This document shows positions 20,644-33,093 of a stretch of DNA of 64,000 nt, in pieces. This stretch comes from Spisula solida (lineage: Eukaryota > Mollusca > Bivalvia > Venerida > Mactridae). The stretch lies in contig OX365946.1 of assembly GCA_947247005.1 (NCBI GenBank), positions 45,906,734 through 45,970,733 of the forward strand, given 5' to 3'. Both the position numbers and the translations under genes were made by a program. Each line of letters starts with the position of its first letter. The stretch's first letter is position 1. Below the pieces are notes generated by a model. The model saw only the letters and a program-made list of their open reading frames with translations, was not told the DNA's origin and made no database searches.

Positions 20644-22512
20644 CAGTAGAACTTCGATGCCTCGAACTACCTTCGGACCGGGAAAATAGTTCGAGTCATC
20701 TACCTGTTCAAAGCATCTATGGTACTCAAGTATATGTATGTGTATAAGTTCGAACTGATGGCAGTATGTTAAACCGTACAAACCGTATGTGTGTGTGTAT
20801 TGCATAATTGATTTACATAACTATTGCATGTGTATCATTTTTGTAACAGTATTCTTTATAATAACGAAATATAATAGTTTGACAAAATTGACATGGAGTC
20901 TGATTTATTATCTTCGGCAAACTCTTCGAATGTTCAAAAATCCAAAGAATACTCGGAAATATTTATGATAATTGACAAGTCTTACTAAGGTTTCTTGTTA
21001 TACATGTATAGTGTATTTATGTTAAGGAGCGCACGGAATATTCTTATGACCGAGGTCAAGTTCGACTACCTATAAATAAATGGAAATGAAACAAAAACTT
21101 TTGATATATATACAAGTACGAGTACTTTAATTTAAAAAAGGATTATGTTATTCTGATATGTTGTTGCTTCTGAAATTCAATTTCCCGGTCGGCCTTCATT
21201 AACTATTTAATAGATTTATATAAAGTTAAGTCTTTTAAAAACTGGTTATACAATGCAGTCGTACACAAACAATTGTTAATTACAGTAATTATTACAACTT
21301 GTAACCTTAATACACATGTCGCCGACTACCCGCATTCGAGCAATGTATTTCAAGAGTCAATGAAAGGTGCGAAAACTTGTGTTCGACCTAGATAGTGTTC
21401 GAGTCATCTATTGTTTTACTATATTTCATTTGTTCTTTATTTCAGTCACATTATATATCACAGAAACATTATTATGTGACCATTCTAGTACAGACTTATA
21501 TTAGACTAATAAAAATTCACAGCAATAGTACATAAAAAAATGCACCTATATACACACATATCATTAATTTGTAAGGATTATTTACATACATATAGCTAAG
21601 AGACTGTTGTTAATACATTGTTTTAAAAGGTTGTTAGGAATTCTTTTAAATAAGACATGTATGATCTAAATAATTTTCAAGTCGATATTTTTTAATGACG
21701 GTCCCTACACTACTCTTTAAGATTTTGTTAACAGTGTCTGTCAATACTGATATTTCACTGTAATAGGATATACGATCTTGAAATTACAGCGTATGATTTA
21801 TTGCCTTAATTATATAGCAAAGATTTTTAAAATATACCAATTATGTGTAATTTTATGCTGTTGCAATGCAACTTGCATTGAATTCTCTTCTATTCGAGAC
21901 TAGCACATGGCACATCACAAGTACAGTTGTCATGTAATTAACAAAAACATTTACAGTTTTCAGATTTCTTTATTAATAGACATGTTAGACACACTCAACT
22001 TTGAGAAGGTTTTTGCCGATTTAAAAATACCGAACCTTTATTGTACGGTGAATAGAATTTTACAATAGTAAATAGACTATTATATAATGAATATAATTAT
22101 TTAATTTTTCGCCAGTCATCTGGCTGATAGCTAGGCGTCCGATAGCCATTGTCAATCACTCGTCAATGGAGACATTGTATAAATGACTCCTAATTATTTC
22201 ATTTTTACCATATTTACATAACTCTTTTATCATGTAATTACTCATTAAAAAATGCCAAAAATGCTACATACACACAATAAAGACATGTTTAAGACGGGTG
22301 GGAACGGATATAAACATAACATAACATAACATATATTTTATTAACATTAAATTGCATACATACAATTTATAGTCAATTGATACAATAATGTATGTAAACA
22401 TGCTAGCATACTAAATATGATTAAATAAGGGATTTTGCCGGGACCGAAGAACCAGTTCGAGGCATCTAGGGTGTTCGACGCAAATACTGTTCGAGGCATC
22501 GAAGTTATACTG
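20644..22512. mobile_element. TA-flanked TIR element, Tigger/pogo-like, non-autonomous
   Basis: 1869 bp bounded by CAGTAGAACTTCGATGCCTC on the left and the complement of CAGTATAACTTCGATGCCTC on the right. Each end is flanked by TA (20642-20643 and 22513-22514). TA duplication and CAG-starting TIRs fit the Tc1/mariner-pogo group. Internal copies of TIR-like words (ttcgagtcatct at 20692 and 21402, gttcgaggcatct at 22456) suggest subterminal repeats or nesting. No transposase is recognisable inside. 22312-22340 holds a short aacat repeat. Confidence 0.8.
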
Positions 22513-22514
22513 TA

Positions 22515-24214
22515 TATTAACCTCTTAATTAATAAGTTGATATTTGTTAACGAACTACTGGGTAAACGTATGTTCTTTTAGTTGTTAGGAGAACAAGAAA
22601 ACGTTGTTCTTAGCCAATTGCAGTTCATTTCTTTCGTACCCTGATTTGTCCGTACTTTCATAATGTTTATAAAGCCTTTGTTGATATTTTATTCAGTAGC
22701 AATGTGTAGTAAGTAATGATGATTAGGACGGTATTGAATGCACATATGAGTAATTACCTTTTTGAACGATTCTATTTTGACTTTACAAATCATAAGCTCA
22801 TCAATAAAGACTACACAACTTGGAAACAAACGAGGTAGAAAAAGTCGACCGATGCGTCGAATTATATCTGGTCCTGATACTAGTATGCACATGCCACAAT
22901 CAAACGATTACATCTTGCTAATGAGTAAAACCAAAGTCGATACTCGCTGAGTTACTTTCCTTTAGTTTGCGAACAAGGTCAGAGACGTTGCTAAGAAAGA
23001 ACGAGCTTGTTGTAAGAGAAAGCTACCACAATGTACAGAAGACAACGAAACGACGCGAAGTATGCCAACTGTCATCAAAAGATGCGAGGGTCATTTTCAT
23101 GCTTTGGGTGCTTGAAGTGAAGGATGCATTACTTACTCCTCATTCAGTTCTCTTAATTGATTCCTTTTTTTGCTCAGGTTCGGCCTCTACTGTTCTTCGC
23201 ATTGCGGTTTTCAGTCTTGTTCTTGGTCTCTTAATGACACGAGGTATCAATTGAGACGCTTGAAGCTTATACATGTCCCATTGCGTATGTCTTTGTCTAG
23301 GGGATGAACTCTCGATGGAGATTCGGGAGGCATCGTAAATAGGTTGCTCATGGTCTAAGGGAAGTATCGGGGAGGTCATCAGACAAGTTGTGACATCAGG
23401 AGGAATCATGATAATCAAGGAGTATCGGGATGCATTGCAAAAACTATGAATGTGCTCCAGACTTTAAGCGTCAATTCTTCTTCCTCGGGGATGTACTCCC
23501 GATGGATTTAAGAGCTTAGAAGGCGTCTAGGATCCCATGTATCTCAGGGGAGGTATCCGGTGTCTCGGGTAAGCTTCCGTGAACGTTTTGGGGACTCTTG
23601 AGACATCTTTTAATAACACGAGTACATGTACATACGTCAGGAAAATTCAATGCATGCATATTTTTACCCGATGCATTCGCGCTGTCATCTCGGGAATATC
23701 CCGGGAAGGCATCCCAGAAGCGCACCAGAGACTCGGGAATACCAGTAACCATGGATACTTATACGCTAGGCAGTGATATTTTAGGGACACACTCGCGGTC
23801 TCGGGATTGTAGTTCTGAAGGGAAACTTCGGGTAAGTCATGAGACATTTTGGGTCATCGTAAGGAATTGGGGTGGGGGTATCGGTAGACATCGGATGACT
23901 CCCGATGTGGCCCTGAAGTTATACACCTGTCCCACTGCCTCAATGATTTACTCCCGATGTACATATAATTTTCAGAACATGTCTCCAAACGACCACCGTA
24001 TCATTGTGGGGTTCCTCTCTTTGGCGGGATGTGAAACCATTTTTCTGCTGGAAAAGATATGACCTTCTGTTGGATATTAGAAGAGACGTACATTCAAATG
24101 AGACAGACAGTTGTACAAGCTTGTTGGTGACCCCTGTTTGTTAAAGCTCTATAAAACAAGGCTTGAAATGCTTCCGCCAACACATTAAAAAGAAGTTAAG
24201 TTACTAATATTCGA
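22515..24214. other. No recognised gene
   Basis: Several short open frames but no motif. 23280-23960 is unusually rich in tcggga/tcccga words (ctcgggaatatcccggg, actcccgatg) and may be an old tandem or foldback repeat. I could not define a unit. Confidence 0.3.
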
Positions 24215-24229
24215 GGGCTGCTTTCAGCA

Positions 24230-24516
24230 GTTCAGCTGTTCAGCCACCCTTTGACATTTTAACTTCGCTGGTCATTGGGCTACCTTGCGTTCGAGTTTCC
24301 CTGGGGAGACTATTTCGCTCTTGATGCGTATGCAGCCAACACATATCTGCGGCGCCCAGAACTATCGAACGTGTACAGACATCACCCTCATAGGCACCAA
24401 TTCACACCTTGGTTGAGTGGAGCATGTGAGTTATTCTTGAGCAGTGGTCTAGACGGGGATTGAACCCGGGACCTTTCGACCCGAAGCGCGCGCCCTACCT
24501 CTATGCCACTGCTCCC
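24230..24516 (-). mobile_element. tRNA-derived SINE
   Basis: On the minus strand 24516-24437 reads as a tRNA-like head. An A-box-like tggcatagaggtagggc lies at 24509-24493 and a B box ggttcaatcccc at 24466-24455, with complementary ends gagcagtgg/ccactgctc. A non-tRNA body continues to about 24230. The two boxes form an internal RNA polymerase III promoter. The lack of a clean cloverleaf and the attached body argue for a SINE rather than a tRNA gene. Confidence 0.7.
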
Positions 24517-24519
24517 CCA

Positions 24520-25374
24520 GTGACGTGGAGTGATGCGCTCGAACTGCATGCCACAAGAGCAAACTACCAACCACGTACTTGTATACGGATACGAGCCGAT
24601 GCATCCGTAATGAATACAGAAATCAAGACGTGATCTACTAATTCTTTATACTGCTTGCATCGAACTGAGAAGGTGTTTGTAAATTCACGTGCAAATATAT
24701 CCACAGCAAATGATCACAATCAATCTTAAACTAAACAGCGACATTGTAACTTGTCTTATTTGTACATATATACACTATTATTTCATGAATGATTTGTGGC
24801 GTTTTCTATATAAATTCGTACTTTAAAATTGCCAAGAACGTTATTGTCTTTAGCACTGAAGGTGGTATATGCACCTTGTGTTTAATTATCAAAGCTCCCA
24901 CGGACGGGCATTGGTACCTGTCGTTTCTCGGTACTCTGTAGATGTTATTACATGAAAAGCATGTATGGAAATATAATATTATGTAACAGTATTCATGCTT
25001 TAAAATGAACCATTCCCCACCCATTTGAGCTTTTTCAAAGGAACAATTAAAAGTGTATAATGAAAAATTTGCAATATCATTATGATTATCATCATCTTTT
25101 TATATTCATAAGCATAATTTGAACCTAATTTTATGTTTGTTCCTATTTATCACACTAAACTCGAAATTACTATTTGAAGTGCACGTGTATAGGCCTACGT
25201 GTAGGTAGCTCATTCCTCCTTAAACGAATGTTGACATATTTTAAATGAATTGGTCCATTCCGAAACCAATATAATAGTTAATATATTGTTACTTGTAAAC
25301 CCATTCAATAAATCAATGCAAACATAATTAAATTACTTATTTATAATACCGGTACTTTAGACGCTATTGTGTTA
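24520..25374. other. No recognised feature
   Basis: AT-rich sequence without supported genes or repeats. Confidence 0.4.
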
Positions 25375-25917
25375 GTTTAAGTTCATGTGTCATTTTACCC
25401 CCACCCACTCTAAGCAAACATGTGCCCTTAAATCAATGAGAAGGTAAGTGACCAGTTTACATATCAATAGATTAGTATCTCACCATTAAATTAGAATCTT
25501 TTAGGCTTTCAAATAGCAAAAATGACGACATTATAACAAATATATTGTTCATACACGTCGAATTTTTATAAAAAATATGGCTAATTTTAGGTGTTCTTAT
25601 CAATATTCATGAGTATACTAATGCATAAATTTGTAAAAAGTTATTTTTATTGATAGTTCAGTGCATTGGCTTCATTTTGATACCATTTGTATAAATTTTG
25701 ACCGAAAACTGACAGAGATATAATGATATTTTTAGTGAGATATATAAAAAATGCACTCATTTGACCTTTGACCTAATTTTGAGAAAACGAGGCAAAATCA
25801 CGGATGGCATCCGGCCGTTTCAGATTACACACATATCAAAGATAACATTTAGCATGGATGCCACATTCTACTCTCCGATGCCATGGCCCGTCATATTTTC
25901 TCCGTATGGACTCCCGA
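25375..25917 (-). repeat. Right arm of the long inverted repeat
   Basis: Inverted partner of 19425-19985, ending at atggactcccgacta immediately before satellite array 2. In both places the arm abuts the 60-bp satellite at the same gggagtcc end. Confidence 0.65.
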
Positions 25918-26925
25918 CTATAAGATAGAGAGCAACCACTTCCACTTTGTCAAAGTATTCCAAAGATGCACCTTTTGACTTAAGATAGAGAGCAACCACT
26001 TCCACTTTGTCGAAGTACGCCGAAGATGCACCTTTTGACAGAACATAGAGAGCGACCCCTTCCACTGTGTCAAAGTACTCCGAAGATGCACCTTTTGACT
26101 GAAGATAGAGAGCAACCACTTCCACTGTGTCAAAGTATAAAGAAAATGCACCTTTTGACTGGAAACAGAGAGCGACCCCTTCCACTGTGTCAAAGTATGC
26201 CGAAGATGCACCTTTTGACTGGAAATAGAGAGCCACCACTTCCACTTGGTCCAAGTAAGCCAAAGATGCACCTTTTGACAGAACATAGAGAGCGACCCCT
26301 TCCACTGTGTCAAAGTACTCCGAAGATGCACCTTTTGACTGAAGATAGAGAGCAACCACTTCCACTGTGTCAAAGTATAAAGAAAATGCACCTTTTGACT
26401 GGAAACAGAGAGCGACCCCTTCCACTGTGTCAAAGTATGCCGAAGATGCACCTTTTGACTGAAAATAGAGAGCAACCACTTCCACTTTGTCAAAGTATGC
26501 CGATGATGCACTTTTTGACTGGAAATAGAGAACAACCACTTCCACTGTGTCAAAAGTATGCCCCGAAGATGCACTTTTTGACAGAACATAGAGAGCGACC
26601 CCTTCCACTGTGTCAAAGTACTCCGAAGATGCACCTTTTGACTGAAGATAGACAGCGACCACTTCCACTATGTCAAAGTATGCCAAAGATGCACCTTTTG
26701 ACTTAAGACAGAGAGCAACCACTTCCACTGTGTCAAAGTGCGCCGAAGATGCACCTTTTGACTGAAAATAGAGAGCAACCACTTCCACTTTGTCAAAGTA
26801 TGCCGATGATGCACTTTTTGACTGGAAATAGAGAACAACCACTTCCACTGTGTCAAAAGTATGCCCCGAAGATGCACTTTTTGACAGAACATAGAGAGCA
26901 ACCACTTCTACTGTATAAAAGTACG
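25918..26925 (+). repeat. 60-bp satellite array 2
   Basis: About 17 copies of the array-1 unit in the same strand orientation. There is higher-order structure: three units at 26041-26220 recur unchanged at 26281-26460 (240-bp period), and a block of about 145 bp at 26461 recurs at about 26763. Two units are 63 bp long: one extra a and two extra c in caaaagtatgccccgaag add exactly three bases, so the frames stay open across the array. Confidence 0.95.
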
Positions 26926-27340
26926 CGGAAGAGAATGACCAAATAGCAAGTGCATGATGCTTATATCAGCTGTTTTAACAACCATAGCCAATGACTTGAG
27001 GAATATTTGGAATTCATAGAAAACTAGAATTATCACTGTCGTGAACAGGGCCCCGTGGTAGCATGTCGTAAGAGGGGGGAGGGGAGGAGTGTAGAAGTAT
27101 AGTGGAGTTGCATAATTATCAGCGCTATAAGTTTCTGTACTCAGACACAATAACAAAGTCATATCTCAAACTTTCACTTTCATGTGTTGATGCCTGAAAT
27201 AAATTAATTCACTCCCTTCTAAAATTCAATTAAAGTTGTTTGACAAGAGCAGGTTTAATTTCCTACATAGAAACCATGATGAACTTTGACTTTTATAAAG
27301 TTTGGAAATATCTTTGACAGACTAAAATTCAATTGCACAC
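26926..27340. other. No recognised feature
   Basis: Includes a short purine-rich tract (27074-27090). No gene seen. Confidence 0.4.
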
Positions 27341-28875
27341 CAGGCGCGTAGCTAGCCCATAATCATGTGGATTCACTATTGAGCTAGGGGGTCGGGGCAT
27401 GCTCCCCCGGAAATTTTTGAAAACAATGGTGTAGTCTGTTGCATTTGGAGCGTTCCCGAGGTGCTTTATTTAGTTCTATCAACGTAATTTTTAGAATCAT
27501 CAATTTGTTGATCAACGCTAAAATTGGCCGAGTACTTCTCTGTGTAAAAGAAAGCTAACACATAAATCAAACAAATGTACATCTATGCGTCCCATTTTCA
27601 ATAATTATGTTCACATAAGCTTCAGATATGCTCATTAAAGTCTAGTTGCCCGTCCCTTTTTAGGGCAGCAAAGTTCTCTCTGTATGATAACATTGTCAAC
27701 CAATGTCCATATGACTGTAGCTACTAGTAAGCGAAAATGGCAGTCCAGACCTACGTTCAATGGTTATGATAGATCGCATATATTTTACATTTCTTATAAT
27801 ACTAAAACTTCCTCTCAGCTTAGGCTCTGGAGACCCGTATGGTGATCAAATCAAAGGAACGGTAAGAACAGTGACCTTTTCTAGATTTCCGAGAGGCGAT
27901 CGGTGCATGGGAACGTTGCCACAGTGTCGTTGATGGCGAGCTGCTTTTGCTTTGAAGGCTCCATATACTGCGATTCAGCCATGGCCAGAGCTTTGCCGTA
28001 CTTCTCATAGCGGCGCCTTTTATCCTAACATGCGAGGAATCTAGCGCCCCGTAACTGCTTCAACTAAGTCGATGTTTTGCTTCTGTGACAGTTTATTCAG
28101 TGGTCACGAACCCAACAGCAACTATGCAAAGAGACGATAAATGTCAACCTCTGGATGTTACGCCTATAGGTGGAATCGCCTTCTCGCTCTAGATAGCACT
28201 TCAGTTGTAGGCTATGTATAGTGGGGTAGCCGTTTTAAAATGGAAGACTGAGTCCGCACGACTGGCCCATCACATAGTCTATGCAGGCGGGATCGGTCCA
28301 TCATTTCTTCTCTAGCAACAGCGTAGTTTCCTATCTTTTTTTGAAAGACGTTTTGCAGATTACCGATTTGCTGCACTGAGTTGAGCAATGTTCTAACGTG
28401 TACTTCTCCGCAGGCGTACACGCATAATCCATTGATTCAAGTTATGGACTTTGTAGTTAACATTGCTTGTGAAACTAGTTGCTGGCACCTTTACCTGGTC
28501 ACACGTCGTAATGACTCTTAATGAACTTCATAACTTGAGATTCCCTCTTAATTAAACCAAACGAAATCCTATACGCGGTTGTACTGGGGTGATTTGGTTA
28601 ACGTCAAAGACTACTGCAACAACTACAGTCTAGTATGGTAGGTTGGTAGTGTAAGACACCAGTACAGCTTATAAAAGTAGCAAAAGAAACACAGTCTTGC
28701 GTAAATAACCGGTTCGATATGTCTGAGGATATCACAATGTGAATTCTATAGAAATTTGGAATACAGACACGACAAAGAAGGAAAGCGTTTAAAGTGAATT
28801 ATTTTCCTGAAAAATATATTTGTCAGAATCATGTGGATTCAGCTGCGTACTCGCGTATAGGTAGCTACGCGCCTG
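27341..28875 (-). mobile_element. TIR element (CAGGCGCGTAGCTA), possibly hAT-like
   Basis: 1535 bp with ends caggcgcgtagcta and tagctacgcgcctg and a 5-bp direct repeat CACAC at both sides (27336-27340, 28876-28880). A minus-strand remnant around 28400-28225 reads LLNSVQQIGNLQNVFQKKIG and RLHRLCDG, loosely like the region before the RW motif of hAT-type transposases. A 5-bp duplication is not the 8 bp expected for hAT, so the class is open. Near 27395 it shares the gggggtc...gctcccccggaa sequence with the insertion at 42142-42945. Confidence 0.55.
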
Positions 28876-28959
28876 CACACTGAATTCATGAAATCATGAC
28901 ATTGGTTTCATTGACATTGCCCTGTTCCTGATCGGCCAATATTGTTTGCAAGATGGAAA

Positions 28960-29775
28960 TACACAAAACAGAACTACATTAATCTGTTTGTTTTGTGTGA
29001 AAGTGTTAAGGGGAATCAGTCAAAAATTATTAAATTTAAATTATTAAAAAGTTTTAAAGAGTTGTCACCCTTTGCTAAAAATGTGTATATTGTTTTTGCT
29101 CCACATACATGTACTTATTGTCGTAGTCAATAGAAGTAAGTATAGCAAGTTTCATTTGAATATCTTGAACCATTTTTTAACTTTGACCAATGTTATAGTT
29201 TTTGAAGCTGAAAAGGGGCATAAGTCAAAATTTATCAAAGCTAGAGTTGTTGCCCTTTGCTAAAGATAAGCGTATTATCACTGGCAATAATTATAGCAAG
29301 TTTCATTTGAATATCTACTATCGTTGTGAAGTTACGAAGAAAAAAGATGAAAAATGAGTAAATTTTACTTTTAACAAAGGGCCATAATTCTTCCAATATT
29401 GTAGCTAGAGTAATGTAACTTGTCATAAAATAGTGTTTTGTTGTTGTGAGCTTATGTTTAAAATCTCAAGTTGATATCTTCAATGGTTTTCAAATTATCA
29501 AGAAAAAAAGCTGAAAATTGATGAAAATTTGAATTTTACAAAGGGCCATAACTCTTCCAATATTGTAGAGAGAGTTATATAACTTGCCATAAAATAGCGT
29601 ACTGTTTCTGTGAGCTTATGTTTGAAGTTTGAAGTCAATACCTATAATGGTTTTCAAGTTATTAAGAAAAAACTTGAAAATGTGGACGGACGGACAGACA
29701 GACGGACGGACAGACAGACGGACAGGGTGATTACTATAGGGCACGCAAAAATTTTTTGCGGGGCCCTAATTAAAT
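28960..29775. repeat. Dispersed bivalve-type repeat with gacggacagac tail
   Basis: Three head-to-tail degenerate subunits with agcaagtttcatttgaatat, aaagggccataa.tcttccaa and tgtgagcttatgtttgaa. They end in (gacg)n/(gacagac)n at 29690-29730 and the terminal agggcacgcaaaaattttttgc. No coding. Confidence 0.7.
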
Positions 29776-29842
29776 CTATACAGTCATGTGTTACCAATAT
29801 TATAACTTAAGGATTTAGAAGACCACATTCAGGCATCAGTAG

Positions 29843-30094
29843 GGTTGTGGTAGAAACAATTTTAATGAGCAGTTAACAGCCATTGAAGAAAAGAAAGACG
29901 GAAATTTCAGTGCTATACAGCCTAATGACCTTATAGCCACTGTCACGAGTACACCTAGCAGACCTCGACTAAGAAAATCGTTTTGTACCTATTATGGAGA
30001 CTTCACTGCACCCATAGAACTTACTGATATCAAAGATGATGTCCTGAGGAGACGATTAGGACCAAAGATACCGATCCTCCTAAAACCGAAATAA
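29843..30094 (+). CDS. Unidentified 84-codon open stretch (probable TE or gene exon)
   Basis: No ATG, but open from 29843 to a TAA at 30092, with protein-like composition: QLTAIEEKKDGNFSAIQPND, then TSTPSRPRLRKSF, YYGDFTAPIELTDIKDDVLR and LGPKIPILLKPK. I do not recognise the family. It ends cleanly in a double stop and is preceded by repeat DNA, so it may be a terminal exon or a TE remnant. Confidence 0.35.
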   Translation, partial: GCGRNNFNEQLTAIEEKKDGNFSAIQPNDLIATVTSTPSRPRLRKSFCTYYGDFTAPIELTDIKDDVLRRRLGPKIPILLKPK

Positions 30095-30409
30095 TGACTA
30101 AATAAAGTTCAGCTAGCATATTACCAGATTTGATTAGAAAACATCAAAGTGAGAGGTAGGTGTATGGTTTTTGTGTTAGAGTTTGAATGCCCGTTGCGAT
30201 TTTTTTTCAGTCATATACTACAAATTGTGTACTTAACATATTTATATTTATTTATGCCAAGATCCGGGTTGATAATTCTCTAGTCTGAACAGGACAATCA
30301 AGGTTTTCAGATTGTCGGTCAAGGTAACAAGTGTCACTTGACATACAGCCTTTCCATTTCCAGTCTTTGCAGCAGCTAAAAAGTCGGTAAAATCCAGTTT
30401 AATCTGTGT
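30095..30409. other. No recognised feature
   Basis: Spacer between the unidentified open stretch and the composite repeat; nothing supported. Confidence 0.4.
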
Positions 30410-32145
30410 ATTAAACAAGAGGGCCATTTGGCCCTAATGCGCTCACCTGATGACTAGCAGTTTAGGCAGAATCAGTATTTATTATGATATGGCCTTAATA
30501 TTTGATGTAGATTTTACAAATTTATTCACATTTTATGGCCAGGTTTTTTAAAGATGAGGTAAACAATGTGAGTATAAACAAGGTTTTCTTTGATGTGATC
30601 TGGTGACCTAGTTTTTGATCCCAGATGACCCAGTTATGAAATTGACCTAGATTTTATAGAGACAAACATTGTGACCAAGATTAGGTTAGGTAAAAAATGT
30701 GACCTCAACAGTGTTAATAAGGGTTTTCTTTGATTTGACATAGTGACCTAGTTTTGGACCCCAGATGACCCAGTTACAAACTTGACCTAGATTTCATAGA
30801 GACAAGCATTGTGACAAAGTTTCATAAAGATTAGATAAAAAATGTGACCTCTATAGAGTATTAACAAGGTTTTCTTCAATGTGATTTTGTGACCTAGTTG
30901 TTGACTACAGGTGACCCAGTTGCAAACTTGACCTAGATTTCATAGAGGTTTGTGACAAAGTTTCATAAAGATTAGGTAAAATCTGTGACCTCTAGAGTGT
31001 TAACAAGGTGTTTTTTTCAATGTGACCTTGCGACCTAGTTTTTGACCCCAGGTGACCCAGTTGAAAACTTAACCAAGATTTCATAGAGGTTCACATTGTG
31101 ACAAAGTTTCATAAAGATTATGTCAACAAGAGGATCATAGATCCTGTGGCGCTCACCTGCTAAACATGGTCAAACTTTGAACTTGACCTTAAGGTCATCA
31201 AGATTTGACAAATTGACCTAGTTTTGACCCCACATTACCCAATAAGGTCATCAAGATTTGACAAATTGACCTAGTTTTGACCCCACATTACCCAATTTCG
31301 AATGTGACCTTAAGGTCATCAAGACAAACATTTTGACCAAACTTCATGAAAATTAAAGCAAACATGTGACCTCCAGAGTGTTAACAAGGTTTTTCTATCA
31401 GTTGACCTATTGACCTAGTTTTTGACCCCACATGACCCAACTTTGAACTTGACCTAGATTACATTGAGGTACAACTACTGACCAAGTTTGATGAAGATCA
31501 AAGCAAAATTGAAAGTGCTAGAGTGTTAACGGTTAAAAGTTTAACGGACTGACAGACGGACGACGGACAAAAAACAATCACTTGATGAAGAACAAAGCAA
31601 AAATATGACCTCCAGAGTGTTAACAAGGTTTTCCTATTATTTGACCTATTAACCTAGTTTTTGACCCCACATGATCCAACTTTGAACTTGACCTAGATTT
31701 CATTGAGGTACAAGTACTGACCACGTTTTATGAAGATCAAAGCAAAAATATGACCTCCAGAGTGTTAACAAGGTTTTCCTGTTATTTGACCTATTGACCT
31801 AGTTTTTGACCCAACATGACCCAATTTCGAACTTGAACTAGATTACATTGAGGCACAACTACTGACCACGTTTGATGAAGATCAAAGCAAAAATGTGACC
31901 TCCAGAGTGTTAACAAGGTTTTCCTATTATTTGACCTATTGACCTAGTTTTTGACCCCACATGAACCAACTTCGAACTTGACCTAGATTCCATTGAGGTA
32001 CAACTACTGACCAAGTTTGATGAAGATCAAACCAAAATTGAAAGTGCTAGAGTGTTAACGGTTAAAAGTTTAACGGACTGACAGACGGACGACGGACAAA
32101 AACAATCACAAAAGCTCACCTTGCCACTTTGTGGCAGGTGAGCTA
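30410..32145. repeat. Composite bivalve repeat with internal 145-bp tandem units
   Basis: Starts aacaagagggccatttggcc...gcgctcacctg and ends gctcaccttgccactttgtggcaggtgagct. These ends are also those of the shorter copy at 46630-47142. Inside are many copies of a unit of about 145 bp (tgacctccagagtgttaaca, gacctagtttttgacccc, ttgacctagat). A nested second repeat starts near 31132, and cagacggacgacggacaaa tails lie at about 31552 and 32085. Non-coding. Confidence 0.8.
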
Positions 32146-32312
32146 AAAATGTGACCTCTAGAGTGTTAACAAGGTTTTTCTTTAATTAGACCTATTGACC
32201 TAGTTTTTGACCCCAGGTGAACCAGTTGCAAACTTGACCTAGATTTAAAGAGGTTCACATTGTGACAAAGTTTCATAAAGATTACATAATAAATGTGACC
32301 TCTAGAGTGTTA
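32146..32312. repeat. Further unit of the tgaccta repeat
   Basis: One more copy of the internal unit (gacctctagagtgttaac at both ends), cut at 32313 by the next element at a taa. Confidence 0.6.
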
Positions 32313-32480
32313 AGGCACCACCTGCACCCAATTGTATAAACATTGGTTAAATTTCAACCGTGGTTAAATTAACCAAGCTGGTTAATGGTTAAAAATCTGG
32401 TTAGGTAACCAGACTGAAAAACGGATTGTATAAACAAATTTAACCGCTTGGCTACCTAACTGGATTTTTAACCATGGTTT
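32313..32480. mobile_element. Possible Harbinger-like terminus upstream of Myb/SANT exon
   Basis: After taa the sequence ggcaccacctgcacccaatt begins, followed by a set of inverted ggttaa/ttaacc motifs. A taa/tta target and a Myb/SANT protein are both features of PIF/Harbinger elements, but the other terminus was not found. Confidence 0.3.
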
Positions 32481-32567
32481 AAACTTACCATTTCCCATAA
32501 TTCAACGCGTATGTGACATCATTCCCCCCCCCCCCCGCTAAAGTGTCAAACGACACTGAAAACAAAG

Positions 32568-32813
32568 ATGGCTTCGTCCAAGAAAGGTAGTGTTGCGAAG
32601 AGGTCGAAAACTTTTAGTTTGAGGGAGGTGGAGGCAATAAATGAATACATGAAAGAGCATATTGTAAATATTAACGCTAAACATAGCAGTGGTGGGGGCA
32701 GCATAATCAAAAAGACACAGGATCGTTTATGGAGTAATCTGACAGCCCAGGTTAATGCCATTGGGACCAGTCTTCGGACTGTGTCCCAAGTGAAGGAAAA
32801 ATGGAGGAACATG
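32568..32813 (+). CDS. Myb/SANT-like DNA-binding domain exon
   Basis: 82 codons from an ATG in good context (acaaagatgg) to a splice donor gtgagt at 32814. The protein is MASSKKGSVAKRSKTFSL, then REVEAINEYMKEH and RLWSNLTAQVNAIGTSLRTV, ending SQVKEKWRNM. The spacing of Leu/Trp positions and the final KEKW(R)NM match the Myb/SANT-like regulatory domain found in NAIF1 and in Harbinger-associated proteins; it likely binds DNA. The next exon candidate (33094) is in matching phase 0. Host gene or Harbinger accessory gene cannot be decided. Confidence 0.65.
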
Positions 32814-33093
32814 GTGAGTATAATGCTTAAAATTGTTTGTGAATACTCGACAAAGTATTATATAATTATAAGTGATCGTTCTTAAGTTAGTGTGCCTGTT
32901 TATGTAGTCAGAAAACGCCCCGTGTCAAAGCGAAAGCACATTTTCTGACAATGTGAAAGGACAAACTTAAAAAAGGTAAAGGACTATTGGCTCAAACATT
33001 GCAACAGTGATGTGAGTGTGATTCCAGGGGGATGTCTATCATGTGTCCTATAAATGTGAGAATGAAAAACTCATTTTTTCACATATTTTCCAG

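Noticed and set aside
24436..24516. A tRNA gene on the minus strand
   Set aside because: Both promoter boxes are present but the arms do not give a clean cloverleaf and a non-tRNA body follows, so SINE is preferred.
25868..26905. 345-codon minus-strand open frame
   Set aside because: Same satellite; only the last few codons are non-repeat. Kept as a finding, not as a gene.
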